Part shown: in pieces, positions 37,021-49,519 of the stretch
Layout: every line of letters begins with the position of its first letter
How positions within the stretch are numbered: the stretch's first letter is position 1
NCBI GenBank assembly: GCA_024138015.1
Contig: JAMXBB010000002.1
Coordinates: 9,233,183 to 9,297,182 of the forward strand
Origin: Lumnitzera littorea
Lineage: Eukaryota; Streptophyta; Magnoliopsida; Myrtales; Combretaceae
Direction of reading: 5' to 3'
Length of the DNA stretch: 64,000 nt
Notes under the pieces: generated by a model
The model's input: the letters and a program-made list of their open reading frames with translations, nothing else
What the model was told of the DNA's origin: nothing
The model's database searches: none
Made by a program: the position numbers and the translations under genes

Positions 37021-38444
37021 CATCCCCCATGTCGTCAATGCTTTAATAAGGATGAGCCGTAGGCCATTTATTCCACTTCCCCTTGTTCAAAGGCGCCTTC
37101 ACTAGGGGCCTTTATTTCTTTACTCCAGGAATTGGCTTCTTGGCCGTTTCGGGAGCCTTATGCTTCTGGCTAGCAACTCGAAGAAGGGTTGCCTCTTGCC
37201 TAATCTCTTCCTCCTTTGCCTACAACAATGGGTTCGGTAGAGGGTACAAAGGCAAGAGTAGGCAGAGCCATACCTAAGGGCTCTGTATCCACGGGTTTGC
37301 CCCAGATGCTGAGAGGAATCATTTGAGGAATAGACCTCAATTGTGCCTTGTTGGTCTCCCTAGGCTTTGGTTGCGGCCTTATTGACTTTACCTTTGGTGA
37401 GTATGCCTTGGTTTACGCTTGGCGTTGGCTCATCAGGTTGTTCATAGAGGGATGAGGCATCCTCAAGGCTAAATTTTTGCCTGCAAGAAACCTAATCGAA
37501 ATTTAGAAAAGGAAAACAAGAACCAACCACAAGAAACTACAAAGGTTAGGATCTCATCATGTTAAGGAAGAGCTTGGACATTAGGTATTGGAAATACCTC
37601 TCTACAATCTCTGCAGTATTGATTTCTTGGCCGTGTCTCAACACCATAAAGGTTAGGATCTCTTAGAAGGCTTTGGCATCGTTGGGACTAAGCCCCTTCT
37701 CACCTCCAGTACAGACCATCCCGATCCATTTGGCTCAAAAGTTTGCCTCTTTAAGTGGTTCAACCATACATACTCGTCTTGCCAGCCTTTGACCGAATCT
37801 ATAAGGTCGTAGAACAGCTTCTTCCTTGGGTACGGCTGGAGGTAAGGACACCCTCTGATGCTCTTTCACATGTAAAAGTGACAGAAGAGCTCAGGAGTAA
37901 CCCTTATCACTAGGTATTTGCAGAGCGCCTGAAAAGCCTTTAGTATCCTCCACCAATTGGGAGGGACCTATAATGGATTACAGTAGTGGTAGTTGAAGAA
38001 CTCCTTCTCGAAGTGACTTGGAGAGAGGTACTGCCTGAACTTTAGGAATTTCTCGAATACTGTGAAACACCTCCCTGACAATAGGGTTACCCGTTCATCC
38101 CTGCTTGGCAACTTAATTTGCCACTCAGGGATTGCCTCCATAAGAAAGTTGCTTCTACTCACATGACCGCTAGGCCTTTACTCGTCTTAGGAGCATCGAA
38201 CGAATCCTTTGGGCAAGGGGGGGGGGTGGGAGGGTTGGGGAATGTACGCATATACATCTATGGGGATGACATTGATGATTCTAGCCTTGTCCAATGCTTC
38301 CACAGCCATCCTTGTAGGTTTGTCGAGTTGTGCTAGTGACGAGACCTCATCTTCCTGTATCTAAGGGGGATTACTCCATGTAGACTCTAAACTAGAGCGA
38401 TGTAGTGACGAAGATGAATTGGTCTCACCTCTATTGGTTGACAT
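37021..38444 (-). pseudogene. Antisense accessory gene remnant of the gypsy element (Transposase_28-like)
   Basis: On the minus strand an ATG at 38444 opens MSTNRGETNSSSS. In-frame conserved text follows despite stops: LPSRDERVTLLSG near 38100, PPNWWRILKAFQALCKYL near 37950, TPELFCHFYM, and KKLFYDLIDSVKGWQDEYVW near 37800. The F..LC..L / LF..FY / KGW pattern resembles the plant 'putative gypsy type transposon' domain (Pfam PF04195), from memory. A minus-strand acceptor (TTTCTTGCAG, about 37480) suggests an intron before a 3' exon. Antisense genes in this position are known in Tat-lineage elements such as Grande and Retand. Several stops make it non-functional. The role of the intact protein is unknown. 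Confidence 0.6.
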
Positions 38445-38569
38445 GGCTGTAGTACTTGAAAAAGGAATAAAAGCTTTAAGAAAGTTTGAAAGGTTTTGAA
38501 GAAAGTTTTAAGTTTGATGATGGCAAAATAAAGAGATTGCAGAAAAGTGGTCTCTCTTTGAGATCCTCC

Positions 38570-38577
38570 TATTTATA
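38570..38577 (-). promoter_or_regulatory. TATA box on the minus strand for the antisense gene
   Basis: The + strand reads CTATTTATAGAC at 38569-38580, giving TATAAATA on the minus strand. This is about 130 bp upstream of the minus-strand ATG at 38444. The spacing fits a promoter with a short leader that is independent of the LTR. Confidence 0.5.
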
Positions 38578-38599
38578 GACAAATTACCTAGGAAGCTAT

Positions 38600-39271
38600 A
38601 TAGGCGGTTATAGGGATCCGTATAATTATGAATCCCTTGGAATGTTGCATAACAGATACATGGAAAGCGGTTTGATTGGATGATCACCTTTAAAAAGCAA
38701 AAGGTATGTAGTTACACGTTAGTCTGCTACAACACGACACTTGTCATGTCGCATTTAATGCTTGGAATACAGGCAGGCAAAAATCATAATTTGAAAAAGT
38801 TCCTTCAACAAGAAGTCTCTTCAAGGCCCATCCGACTTCCATTAGGTTGGCATGATAAAGACATGACACAATTGTGTCTGCTTAATCCTTGTTGAGCACT
38901 GTTCGAATAGATCAGTTTGAAGTCTTGAAGTGCTTGCCTAGTGAGTTGCAAGAATGTCCTGCTCTGATACCCTAACCTAGGTTTCGCTTAGGTCTTCGGC
39001 ACTCTACTTTGAAACAACTGTTGATTATTCCTACCCTTCTCACCTTAACATTTTCGGATTGGGCATCCTCTGCTTTGGATACCTCCATCGTAGCTAGCTT
39101 CCAGTACAAACCTATGTACCCACCATGTTGGCTCCATTGTGCCAGGTTGGACTCCTTTGAGTCAGATTGGCCACACTTGAGCAGCCCACATATCCCTTCT
39201 CCTTGTCTAAGCCTCGGCAATGAAATTGCCGGGGCGAGGATAGGAGGGGTTATGGGTGAGGTGGTGGCAAG
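38600..39271 (+). other. Gypsy 3' region up to the polypurine tract
   Basis: No gene is visible on either strand; short open frames here have no family motifs. The end, about 39229-39270, is purine-rich (GGGCGAGGATAGGAGGGG, then GGGTGAGGTGGTGGCAAG). It lies immediately before the 3' LTR, as a polypurine tract should. Confidence 0.6.
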
Positions 39272-39762
39272 TATTGATAAAGCTCTTTGAATATGGGCCT
39301 CTTAGGCTTAACTGTATTTGATGCGTCTCGTGGCCTAAGGCTCATTCTTGTGGGTCTAAGCTCTAAGCCTGTACGGACCAAGCCTAGTAAGCCCTGTAAC
39401 GACAAGGATGTATAAGATGAAGATGAAACAGCCACGCTCCAAATAAGCGGGACGTGTCAGGTATAACGACTTCACTTTCCTATACTTGCGGGGGAAGATC
39501 TCTCTGATTAATTGATCTTCAACTATCGACTCGATTCCACTATAAATACCAAGTCATCACCAAATGTTAAAGCTCTCTATACTCTACATACTAAGTCTGC
39601 GTATCACCCTTAAGTATTTAATACTCTTAAGAGTCCACTACTAATTTAAGTGTTAAAGTGGTCATATCGGATAACTTTCTGGCGTCCCTTAATTGTGTGT
39701 TGTTTTGTAGCCCCTATACGTACAGAGCCCAAATGATTACTAGTAAGAACTTTGAAACGACA
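39272..39762 (+). repeat. 3' LTR of the gypsy element
   Basis: It is 491 bp. It starts TATTGATAAAG, where the first TG has become TA, and ends ACGACA. It carries TATAAATA at 39541-39548 and matches the split 5' LTR. TGTGG follows at 39763-39767. Confidence 0.9.
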
Positions 39763-39767
39763 TGTGG

Positions 39768-40962
39768 AGTGTAACCATTCATTATATTTAGATATGCAAC
39801 AACATGAATAGTAGATGTTTAAGTACTCACTACCACTCTATGCTGTTCAAATCTAATTGATTGTTACACATCGCGTTTATTTACACGTGGTGTATATTAT
39901 TTAATGAATTATTTCTCAAATTATTTGTAATTTACAAAAATACCAACGATAATCATACGTGAAATTAAAATTTAACTTTTTTTATTATAAATCGAGTGGA
40001 ACGTTTGAAAAACCCGATAAAGGAACGTGCAGACATGAATTGGTAAGACGGTTATAACGATGCTTGCACGTGTAGTTTGCTAAAACAGAAACCCTGATAA
40101 AGAGGGAAGTGCCGTTAGAGTTGGTTAGTTATATAAGCTTAGTTATTAAATTTGTTAATTACTCTATAATATAAACACTATAAATAAGTGGCTTTTCTCT
40201 AAAGCTGCTTGAGAATCTCGAAAACTTCCTCAGATTTCCAAATAGTTTCAAGATTTTGGAGAGACATTAATGAATAAAGTTGGTTGATTTGTTTGGAGCC
40301 CATTCCTTTCTCCATCTAGAGGCAAGGCAAGTAGGCAAACTTTTGGTTCACTATCTCTAATGTAGCATAATCGTTAAGGAAACAGGTATCTTTAAATATT
40401 ATTACACATGATGATAATCATATTGTGTTTAATGTATGCATTAGTAATAATTCATTTCTTGAAATCAGATGAGGTTTCTATTTTTGTAGGATTTACCGGT
40501 GTTGAAAGAACAAGCACTTGGAATTTCACTGCATGCATAATTACGACATTCTTTGCCTTCGGAGTGCTCTGTTCCTGAATTAGTGTCTCATGTTTGTTCT
40601 TTTAATACCTATGATTTATTATGCTAGTAATTTCAAATTTCAATGTTAAAGTTACGTTCTTGAATCAGTTCGAACTATATTAGTATTCCTTTATGTGTAA
40701 TCTTTATCTGTTTCTTGCCATTTTTCGGTTGTTTGTGTGGCAAAATCATAAACAAAGGATTCTTGGGGAACCGATACCAATGTAGCTGAGGGTATCTCGT
40801 TCTGGGGAAAACGTTTTTCGGATTCTTTTCAATATATTGTTATTTTTAGTAAAACTGACTCATTATTTACTTTTACTTGTCCTGTAGCCGATTTGAGAAG
40901 CAAAAGAGCAATCGTAACTACAAGGAACAAGAACAGGCCACTCTGACAGAAATTCCATCGCC
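39768..40962 (+). promoter_or_regulatory. Promoter and 5' leader of the ADP-glucose pyrophosphorylase gene
   Basis: ACACGTGG at 39883-39890 is an ABRE-type G-box, and a second CACGTG lies at 40067-40072. TATAAATA at 40179-40186 is the likely TATA box, placing transcription start near 40210. A 5' UTR intron is likely: a donor candidate is near 40330 and an acceptor CCTGTAG ends at about 40888, 75 bp before the ATG. Expression control by sugar or abscisic acid would fit known behaviour of some pyrophosphorylase large-subunit genes, but this is inference from motifs. The gypsy element ends about 120 bp upstream of the first G-box. Confidence 0.5.
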
Positions 40963-43900
40963 ATGGAAGCACTAAACTTGTATTCCAAGTTGCCGCCAAG
41001 GAATGAAAGATGTCCTTCCTCATCATTCTTTGGAAGGGCAGTGGATGTTCATCATTCAAAACGCAGAATTTTTCATATGCCGGTAGGAAAACTTAATCGC
41101 ACAACAGGAAGCTCTACTGCACCGAAAAAAGCAGCAGTCAACAATGTCCATCTTGCTGATGTTGCTAAAGAATTTATGGTAAGGTCATGTCCGTTTCTTT
41201 TCCTCAGAAACTTCATGAGGACCAAGTTTCGCTATTTTTAAATGGTACCATCATCTGCTGCCATGAAAGATTAACGATGTGATATGTATCTTGCCTTTTG
41301 CATTTGTTTGTTTACATATGGCAAAATGTAATTATAGGGAATATGAAAGGGAACACTATTTAGGGACAAGGAAACTATGTCCAGTTCACTATTATTGTAG
41401 TGCATTTTGAAGCTTGCTCATAATTAGTACAATACGGTTGATTTGTCAATAAATTATCTGATAATTACTCTGATGCTTAACCACAACTGCCTACTTTCTT
41501 GTTCCTAGAAATGTTTTCTATATTCTAAGCGGTTCCCTTGGTTAATGCCAGCCATTTCAGGCACAAATATTTCCTAAACCTGAAGCCGATCCAAAGAGTG
41601 TTGCCTCTATTATACTAGGAGGAGGTGCAGGAATGCGGCTCTTTCCCCTTACTCAGATGAGAGCCAAACCAGCTGTAAGATGACTTGTATTTCCGTATTT
41701 CTTTTCCACTCTTATATGCCCACATTTTATGTCTTATATTTGTGGCCATTTGTGTTTTTAGGTTCCAATTGGTGGATGTTATAGGCTAATAGATGTTCCC
41801 ATGAGTAATTGCATCAACAGTGGAATCAACAAAATATACATCCTCACTCAATTCAATTCTCAATCCCTCAATAGACACATTGCTCGAACCTACAATCTGG
41901 GAAGTGGGATGAATTTCGGGGATGGATTTGTGGAGGTTTGATTTGATTCTCTGCTTGTCTCTATGCAGTCAATTTGACTATTTAATATTAGAAATTTTAG
42001 GGGTAAAGCTTTTAAGTCAGGTGATAGACGCTGTGCTTTATGTTGACAATTGGTTCTGTGGCCATGAAGGTGCTGGCAGCTACTCAAACACCTGGAGAAT
42101 TTGGGAAGAGATGGTTTCAAGGCACAGCAGATGCAGTAAGACAGTTCATCTGGTTATTTGAGGTACCTATAATATACCTGTAAGACATCTTAATTGTTTT
42201 CACATGTCAACTTTTAGTTGATCAGTGATTGTGTTGCGTAGCAGATATAAGACATGAAGGATCATATGAATAAGTATTTATGGACATATTTCAAAGATGA
42301 AGTAGGTGGGTACTTTCTCAATCTTTTGTTTGTCTAAAAATGCAGGACGTGAAGCATAAACATATAGAGAATATTCTGATATTATCCGGTGACCAGCTTT
42401 ATCGAATGGACTACATGGACTTTGTTCAGGTAGTTCAGGACTTCTACATCTGCAATAAACTTTAAATCCACAATTATCTAATATAAAAAGCTTTTAGCCT
42501 TTTAGATTTGATGTGAACTTATATTTACTACTTACACTCCTACTACTACTTGTCAGCTGAACTTAGATTGAAGCCCATCACATGAACCACTTAGCAGTGG
42601 AATGAGTGTGTAGGTGTTTCAAATCAAGGACCTCTAGCATTGATACCATGAACATTTTATATTCATAAAAATTTGATCTAAAATCTCAATTGTTTTTGAT
42701 ATGATGCAACTTAATATTTATCGTTTTATGTTGTTGATGCATAACCTCTTTGAGCAGAAGCACATGAATTCAGATGCAGACATATCTGTTTCATGTGTTC
42801 CCATGGACGAAAGGTAATTAGTTCTGAAAAATGAATAAAGGTCTTTCAAGAACCACTTCTTTCACCTACATCAATTGAAAAATATCTATGTTATTGCAGT
42901 CGTGCTTCAGACTTTGGGTTGCTTAAGACTGATAAAACAGGAAGAATCACTCAGTTTCTTGAAAAGCCCAAGGGTGACAGTTTGAGATCTATGGTTGTGT
43001 TCGATTCCCTTTTGTTCTGTTTAATTATTTGATGTCCTGTTGAATTCAGCAATCTCACTGAACATTCCTTGTTACAGCAAGTAGATACGAAAGTTCTTGG
43101 ATTATCAGCTTCGGATGCAAAGAAATTCCCATTCATTGCTTCAATGGGTATTTACTTGTTCAAAACAGATGTCTTGCTGAAAATCCTTAGGTAAATGAAA
43201 GTTCACTATATTATCTAAACAATTTGGTGAATATCTAGTAAAGGCTCAGTGATAGTGCTTTAATGTTTCTCTGGTGATTGAAAAGGCAATTTATCTTATT
43301 TCCTTTTACTTAAAAGATGGAAGTATAAACATGTAAAGTCCATATCAATTTGTATGCTTAAGCTTATAGATCAGATGGTTGTAATACAAATTCATCAAGA
43401 TGTTTTATTAATCTTTCATGTGTTTAAATTAATGTGCCATCATTTGATCCTCTTTTTACTTATTAGTTCATTATACGAATGGCAATTTTCATTTCTGAGG
43501 GATTAGCTTAGGTTGCAAGAAATGAAAGTAGTGTCTTACGTGACATCATACATGTTAGCAAAGTCCTTAGGGGACATCATACACCTTGCTGTTTCATTCT
43601 CGTAGAATTTAATGTTCACTAACTGATTCTGTTTCTATAGCTAACTCCAGAAGATCAAGCATATGCATAAAATGAAATTGAATTGAATGGAGTTTGAAGC
43701 CACTTTTATTAGTTTATATTTCCTTGTTTTCAGGTGGAACTATCCATCTGCCAATGATTTTGGATCAGAAATCATTCCAAAGGCTGCACAAGACTACAAC
43801 GTTCAGGTAATTCTTGAAATTGTACTGCTTCATTTAATTGGTGTGCTGTCTCTTCAGAGATATCCGATGAAATTTTATTGGTGTGCTGGCAATCATCACC

Positions 43901-45084
43901 ATATTGAAATCAGTGACTTTGAATGACTATGGTTTAACCCGTTTCAGGCTTATCTTTTTGATGGCTATTGGGAAGACATTGGAACCATTAAGTCCTTCTT
44001 TGATGCAAACTTGGCTCTAACAGATCAGGTAGTTTTCTTTCATTCTCATAGTCATTGCTCGAAGTATATTTAGTTGTCATCATGCATTAATGTCAATTTT
44101 TTCTCCAATGTTCGTGAAGCCTCCCAAGTTTCACTTCTATGATCCACAGAAGCCAATCTATACGTCTCCTCGGTTCCTGCCACCGACCAAAATAGAGAAG
44201 TGCCAGGTAATGATTCAAGACATTAAGGTTATATTATACATATTTCATGTTCAACATTCATCTGGACTATATATATGAGCTGGATGTAAATCTGCCAATT
44301 TAGGTCGCTAATTCTATCATATCACACGGGTGCTTTTTAAGGGAGTGTAAGGTTCAACATTCTATTGTGGGTGTGCGATCAAGACTTGAAAATGGGGTGG
44401 ATCTTAAGGTAAGGTTTTGTTTAATACCTTGGTTTGTTACCTCCTAATGATTGATCCTACAAGCTTAAGCTTGTACATTTTATATTCATTACTTGAAGTA
44501 ATTAATGATGAATTATTCAACAACTCAATCATTGTCAGGATTACATGCATTCAGAGAAGAACATAGCATATAAGTTTTTTTATTTGAACGTCAGGAAATA
44601 TTAGGATAACGATCTCTTTAGTTGTTCAATCGATAATATTGTCTCGCATGTACTAGGATACCATGATGATGGGTGCAGACTGCTACCAAACTGAGGCAGA
44701 GAGAGCACAAAATCTGGCAGAAGGAAAAGTTCCAATAGGTGTTGGAGAAGAAACCAAAATTATGTAAGGGATCATTCAGTTATTCAAGTTACAGAATTCT
44801 GTTTATGAATCGATATATAGGATCATTTCAACCTTATCCTACAGGAATTGCATAATAGACAAGAATGCAAGAATTGGGAAGAATGTGGTTATAAAGAACA
44901 CCGATGTAAGTAGTGCTTAAACTGGCTTCACATGGTAATTCCCGGCCTTTGATAAAAAATCTAATCATGCTTGGTTTTTCAGAACATAGAAGAGGCAGAG
45001 CGACCAGATGAAGGATTCTACATTCGTTCAGGCATCACGGTTATCTTGAAAAATTCTGTAATCAAGAATGGAACCATCATATAG
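40963..45084 (+). CDS. Glucose-1-phosphate adenylyltransferase (ADP-glucose pyrophosphorylase) large subunit, plastid
   Basis: Fifteen coding exons: 40963-41178, 41561-41674, 41762-41935, 42070-42162, 42346-42429, 42758-42813, 42900-42993, 43078-43190, 43734-43806, 43948-44028, 44120-44206, 44304-44408, 44657-44763, 44845-44905 and 44983-45084 (stop TAG). They give 519 residues, the usual length. The enzyme makes ADP-glucose from ATP and glucose 1-phosphate, the first committed step of plastid starch synthesis, as a heterotetramer with small subunits. The first ~70 residues are a Ser/basic-rich plastid leader. Large-subunit marks are VEVLAATQTPGEFGKRWFQG, ISHGCFLREC and DTMMMGAD. The nucleotide loop reads GGGAGMRLFPLTQMRAKPAV; it retains the Arg and Lys of catalytic subunits but has Met where Thr is usual. 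SGDQLYRMDY keeps the catalytic Asp but has Gln for His. It most resembles the APL2 type, from memory. Confidence 0.95.
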
Positions 45085-45602
45085 AAAAGTAGTTTGAAAA
45101 GTTAGAAATCCAAAAGAAAAATTTATTCAGATTCCAGGTTCAAGGCAGATATTACAAATTGTATGCTGTCTTAGCCAATTTTGTACATATTCATTCCTGA
45201 TTTTTCATATGATCTTTGCTTGATTTGAATAAAGACAGTTGAACAATGTGTAGAGGAATTTTCGTAGGAGCATCTAGTTTCTTTAATCCATGTTGCTGCC
45301 TTTTAAACTTTACTCTTTTACTTTTTCCCTTGCTTAAATTTGTGACTTGAAAAGTTTCATGCAATGTATAATTACTGAAAACATCTCGTTGTTGCATCAC
45401 TAATGCTTTTATCTTCCTGTTAATTAGCGATACAAGATGTAATCAGCCCATCTGGTATGTTACTGACTGCTACTGGAAGACATATCGCGAGATGATTCTT
45501 GTACAATATACTCTGTTCTTTCTAATGTCCTTTTGCTTCCATATTTATCAGCACTTATCTTAACAACAGCATGAGAATACAGTAGCATAGGATCATTCAT
45601 TT
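45085..45602 (+). other. 3' UTR of the pyrophosphorylase gene and convergent spacer
   Basis: A poly(A) signal AATAAA lies at 45228-45233, 144 bp after the stop. The same TTTGAATAAAGA context is preserved in the second copy at 63512-63517. No other gene is visible. Confidence 0.7.
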
Positions 45603-45707
45603 TTATTTGCCAATTCTTTCGCATGAGAGGGATGGCAACATGCTCGATTGTTGCACGATAGTATTGGAAATCAAGGGTCTTTCCTCCAAGACAACTTCAT
45701 ATCCATC
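45603..45707 (-). pseudogene. Truncated 3' tail of an endo-beta-mannanase gene
   Basis: The minus strand reads DGYEVVLEE, then a diverged tail (IVQQSS..LPSLS) to TAA at 45603-45605. It matches the C-terminus of the gene at 63856-64000. The original stop has changed (TGA to TGC), so the frame runs 5 codons further. Nothing upstream on this strand is mannanase-like, so only about 34 codons remain. Confidence 0.65.
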
Positions 45708-48428
45708 ATTTGATTGCTGTCAACCATATACTTCCAAGTCCAACTTCCACTATATGACTGCTGTCAACAGACTTAACATATGCACATTTTCACTCTCCCA
45801 TTCTGAATCATATTACTAGAAGCTAAGTCTCAGTATTATTGGTATACCATTGCTATTAGATTTATGCCATTTATTATATTGTACCCTTGATCCAAGCTGT
45901 TGTGGATTTGTTTGGATTTATTATTGGTATAAATACTGCTCTTCCAATCGATAGAACAAATTTGATTCTCTTATCCTCATTCCTATAATATAAATAGTTA
46001 ACTTAAAAAGGTGAGAAAAAGAGAAGAGAAAAGAAAAAAAAAGAGCTCTTCAAGTATATATATCCATATTAAGAATATGGATATTCAACCGAGAAGCCAT
46101 ATCATCATTGAAAATATATAATAAAGGAGGGTAAAGAGTGGAAGAAAGCATGAGAAGAAGTAATTTAGCACGGACCAAATATTATTGATCAAATATACAT
46201 AGACCTTCTAAACTCAAAATGCCTAATTTCACCTTGCTAATGTTTTTGAAAATTTGCATATACCCTCCAAATCATCACAAGAAGGGACAATAAATAACCA
46301 CAATTTTGAGGATTTAGCGATAGTTTGGGGGTTAATTATAGATAGGTGAAAATACATTTTAGGAGATTAGATGTTCTATCCATGACTAACAAATGGTCTT
46401 AGGTGTGTTTCTACAATTTGCCTATAATTTAAACAAGAAAAATTGACAAGCCAGAAAGAAATTCGCATTCATTGGTCTATTACAAGGGCCTTTATCTATC
46501 TCACTAATCTTCTCTGTTTAATATATTCCCATACAAATCTAAAGGTAATTTTATGGCAGCAATGCCTCAGGTGAATATTACAAAATCATGGATGTGATAT
46601 AATCTTCTAGATATGTTAAAGCAATTATTAATATAGATTCTTTTCCTTTTTCTTTTTCCAACTACATAAGGGAGGGGAGAGTCAAACCTAATCCACTTAA
46701 TTAGGAGACCACTAAATTATTAATGTAGAATCCAACATGGAAAAATAACTACTAATGGTATCTTTATTTAGGAAACATATTTTTTTTTAAGGAAGAAGTT
46801 GGCAAGCTTTGATTGATTGGTAGTGCATTTAGGTAAAAGAAAGAGAGGAGTCTATTGCATCATTTGACATGTCCATGCATATTTAGGATTCCTAGTTAAA
46901 CTTATAGTATTACGGTCACATACCTTATTCAATTGCCAATTTATTTGGCAGAATGGCATAATAAAAGCATCTTTTGATTTAAATCTCTTTGATTTTATTT
47001 ACAATGAAGGTGATTCCTTTTCTTCAAACGGCAAGTGAGGAAGCCTGGATATTCAATTATTTCTATAGAAGTGAACTTATTTGGGACATCCTTGTTCATA
47101 TTTCAACCATATCTATGTTGAACCTCTACATAGGCTAACTCCACTATACGGTTGTTTCAACGGTTATATTTAAATACCTTTTAATTATGATGTATGCATT
47201 TGGGATTGAAGTTGATACTTCTATTCAATTCTATTATAAAAATTCTTTGCCTTCATTGAGGTGGATTTATACAATTTTTTCTCAAAAATATATATATATA
47301 AAGAAGGAGAAAGGGTACCTCTTTATTGTTATTATGCCTTTTCCTTTTTTTTTTTTCCTTTTGAAGTTAATACATCGCATACTATATCTACTTATGTAAC
47401 TTTCAGTATGAAGAAATTTTCCATGATGGAATGAATTGAAACGGAATGGAATAGAATACAGATCGAAATAAAAAATCTTTTCTTATGTTTAAAATAGAAT
47501 GGAATGAAATGACATTAAATATTCAAATATAATTATTTATCGAAAATGTTCTTAATTTAAATGTTATAATTTCTTTTAAGGTTAGAAAAGTAATTTTAAT
47601 TAATTATAACTAATAAAGTGAGAATGAAATTGTAATTTTCTTAAAAGCTTATTGGCATCAACGTGCCATTCCATAAGAATTGTAGAGGCTTAAATTCTCT
47701 CTCTTCCATTATGATAATACATTATAATGATAGGGGAAAAAAAAATGTAAAAGAAGGATGAATGTCTATTAATACCTGAACTTGGTGAAATTTTCCTTTT
47801 AAGAGAGATATGAGCCAATTAGGGTGGTTTTTGATTGTTAATGTAAGGATGGAATAGAACAATAATTCTTCCTTGTAGGCTTAGTCTCCATTTGATTGGT
47901 AAAATAACTATTTCACAGAGTTATTATTATATAAAATGAAGAATTCAATTCATTTATAGGACCAAGAGAACAATTATTCTTTGGTTTTTTAAACATATTT
48001 TTGTATCTTTTGATAAGATCTTAGAGGAACAATAAGAATTTACCTTTCTATTTCTTAAGAATCATAATTTTATTTCTACCTTATTTCATTATGAAAATTA
48101 GACATACCATTAATCTTTTGGACTAAACCAAGGGAGAATATGTAAAAGCCAAGGGGTAGTTTATTTATTCAAAGATGTTTTATGGATTTTTAATTGTTTT
48201 TTATAATTAAATTTCTTAGTTATTAAATTATTATACTAATTTCAAGGGGTAGTGCGTATATGTTAATGGCCTTTAGTGCTAGATAGTAGTGGAAAGGTGA
48301 TAGTAGTGATTGGCCACTAATATCTAATAGCCATGAAAATTTTAAATATATAAAATGGGAATTTGTTTTTCTCTTTTCCTATCGATGCTTTCGGCAATGG
48401 ATAATCACCATATCTATTAGCTCCTGCT
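45708..48428. other. Intergenic AT-rich sequence
   Basis: I see no gene, no repeated copy in the window and no terminal motifs. It contains short poly-A and poly-T runs and several short frames without family features. It is the left part of the block between the two copies of the direct repeat. Confidence 0.5.
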
Positions 48429-49519
48429 TAGATCTAGGAAAGGATTGGGTTTGACTTGTGAACTAGATCAAAACTGGCTTGGCAATTCACTGAACCGGTC
48501 CAGTGATTTACTGAACCGATCCAGACTTATGAGTCATGGGCTTGAATTGTAGCTTGACTCGTCGAGTTTAGTGGGTTGGCGCGGTTTAATGTGTTAGACC
48601 CGTCAAACTAGCTAGTCTAAGCCTAGGTCGAAGGAACTGACAGTTCAACCCAGTGGTTTTGACTTGAAAATAAAAAAAAATAAAAAAAAGTTTTTTATAA
48701 ATTAAATTTAAGTATTCTCTCTAATTAAAATATAAAATAAAATTGAATATATATTATTACTCATATTTAAAAGTTGATATTGAGATCGAATAATATATAT
48801 GAGTTTATAAAATAGATTATTAAAGTCCATATATTTTATATTGGTAAAAGTAGATAGTTATGGTATAAAATATATTATTTTAATCACCAAAAGAATTTTT
48901 TAACAAAAAAAAAAAACCATAAAAAAAGAAGCGTATTTATAATTTAATACTATTAAAAGTTATAAGGAATATATTTATACTACATATAAAATAGCAAGTG
49001 CATTATAAAAACTAGATAGATGCTATTCTATTTATAATATCAGTCTAACTTCCACATGAATTATATTGTTTTCTAAAGTTTTGGTTGAAGTAATAAAAAA
49101 GCATAATAAGCATTGTTTGTCACAAATCAAGTCACACATTGATTATACTCACAAGCTTTTCTTGAAATGTTGCATATAAAAAGAGATTTATTTACTCAAT
49201 TAACTAATTATTGACATAAAATAATAATTATGCATTATTAAAAATATAAATTATTAATATTGTGCCAAATAATTAATAGAGTACGAATTATTAATTTTAG
49301 TGCTCATAGAGTGAAATAGTCAAAATTTTATATTTTTATGATTTATTAATGGTTTTTTTTTAAATAAGAACTAAAGATAAAAGAATATTTTTTTTCAATT
49401 GTAAAACAAAAAAAATTAAATGGTTTATAAGTCAAAAATCGACCCATCGAACTATTGGGCTGAATGAACCGACCTAAGCCGGGTCGACCCTAATTCAAGG
49501 GGAACTAGCCCCAGGTCTG
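48429..49519. mobile_element. Non-autonomous hAT-like element, ~1.1 kb
   Basis: The left end is TAGATCTAGGAAAGG and the complement of the right end is CAGACCTGGGGC; most differences are transitions. The flanking 8-mers CTCCTGCT (48421-48428) and CTCCCGCC (49520-49527) agree at 6 of 8, both differences being C/T. Subterminal regions are rich in GAACCGGTCC- and GGTCGACCC-like motifs. The middle (48670-49420) is very AT-rich without coding potential. Confidence 0.5.

Larger units (their letters stand above)
16960..39762 (+). mobile_element. Tat/Retand-like Ty3/gypsy LTR retrotransposon, full-length but dead, with nested insertions
   Basis: The LTRs run 16960-25348 (split by an insertion) and 39272-39762, about 490 bp each once the insertion is removed. 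The 5-bp target duplication TGTGG is perfect at 16955-16959 and 39763-39767. The order is gag, protease, RT, gypsy RNase H, a second (archaeal-type) RNase H, integrase, then a long 3' region with an antisense gene remnant. The second RNase H and antisense gene are features of the Tat lineage. Three solo LTRs of family C have landed in it, at 17249, 27467 and 33932. The two LTRs differ at many sites, mostly transitions, so the insertion is old. It sits directly beside the right end of the hAT element and about 1.2 kb upstream of the pyrophosphorylase start codon. Confidence 0.88.
44998..45707 (+). repeat. Left copy of a ~0.7-kb direct repeat (pyrophosphorylase 3' end to mannanase 3' end)
   Basis: It matches 63299-63942 in the same orientation, with many substitutions and small indels. 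Homology starts inside the last pyrophosphorylase exon (CGACCAGATGAAGGATTCTA) and stops inside mannanase coding sequence (ACTTCATATCCATC). This copy supplies the working last exon of the pyrophosphorylase gene. Confidence 0.85.

Noticed and set aside
45191..45400. Minus-strand frame in the pyrophosphorylase 3' flank
   Set aside because: It overlaps the 3' UTR and poly(A) signal and is not conserved in the second copy near 63.5 kb.
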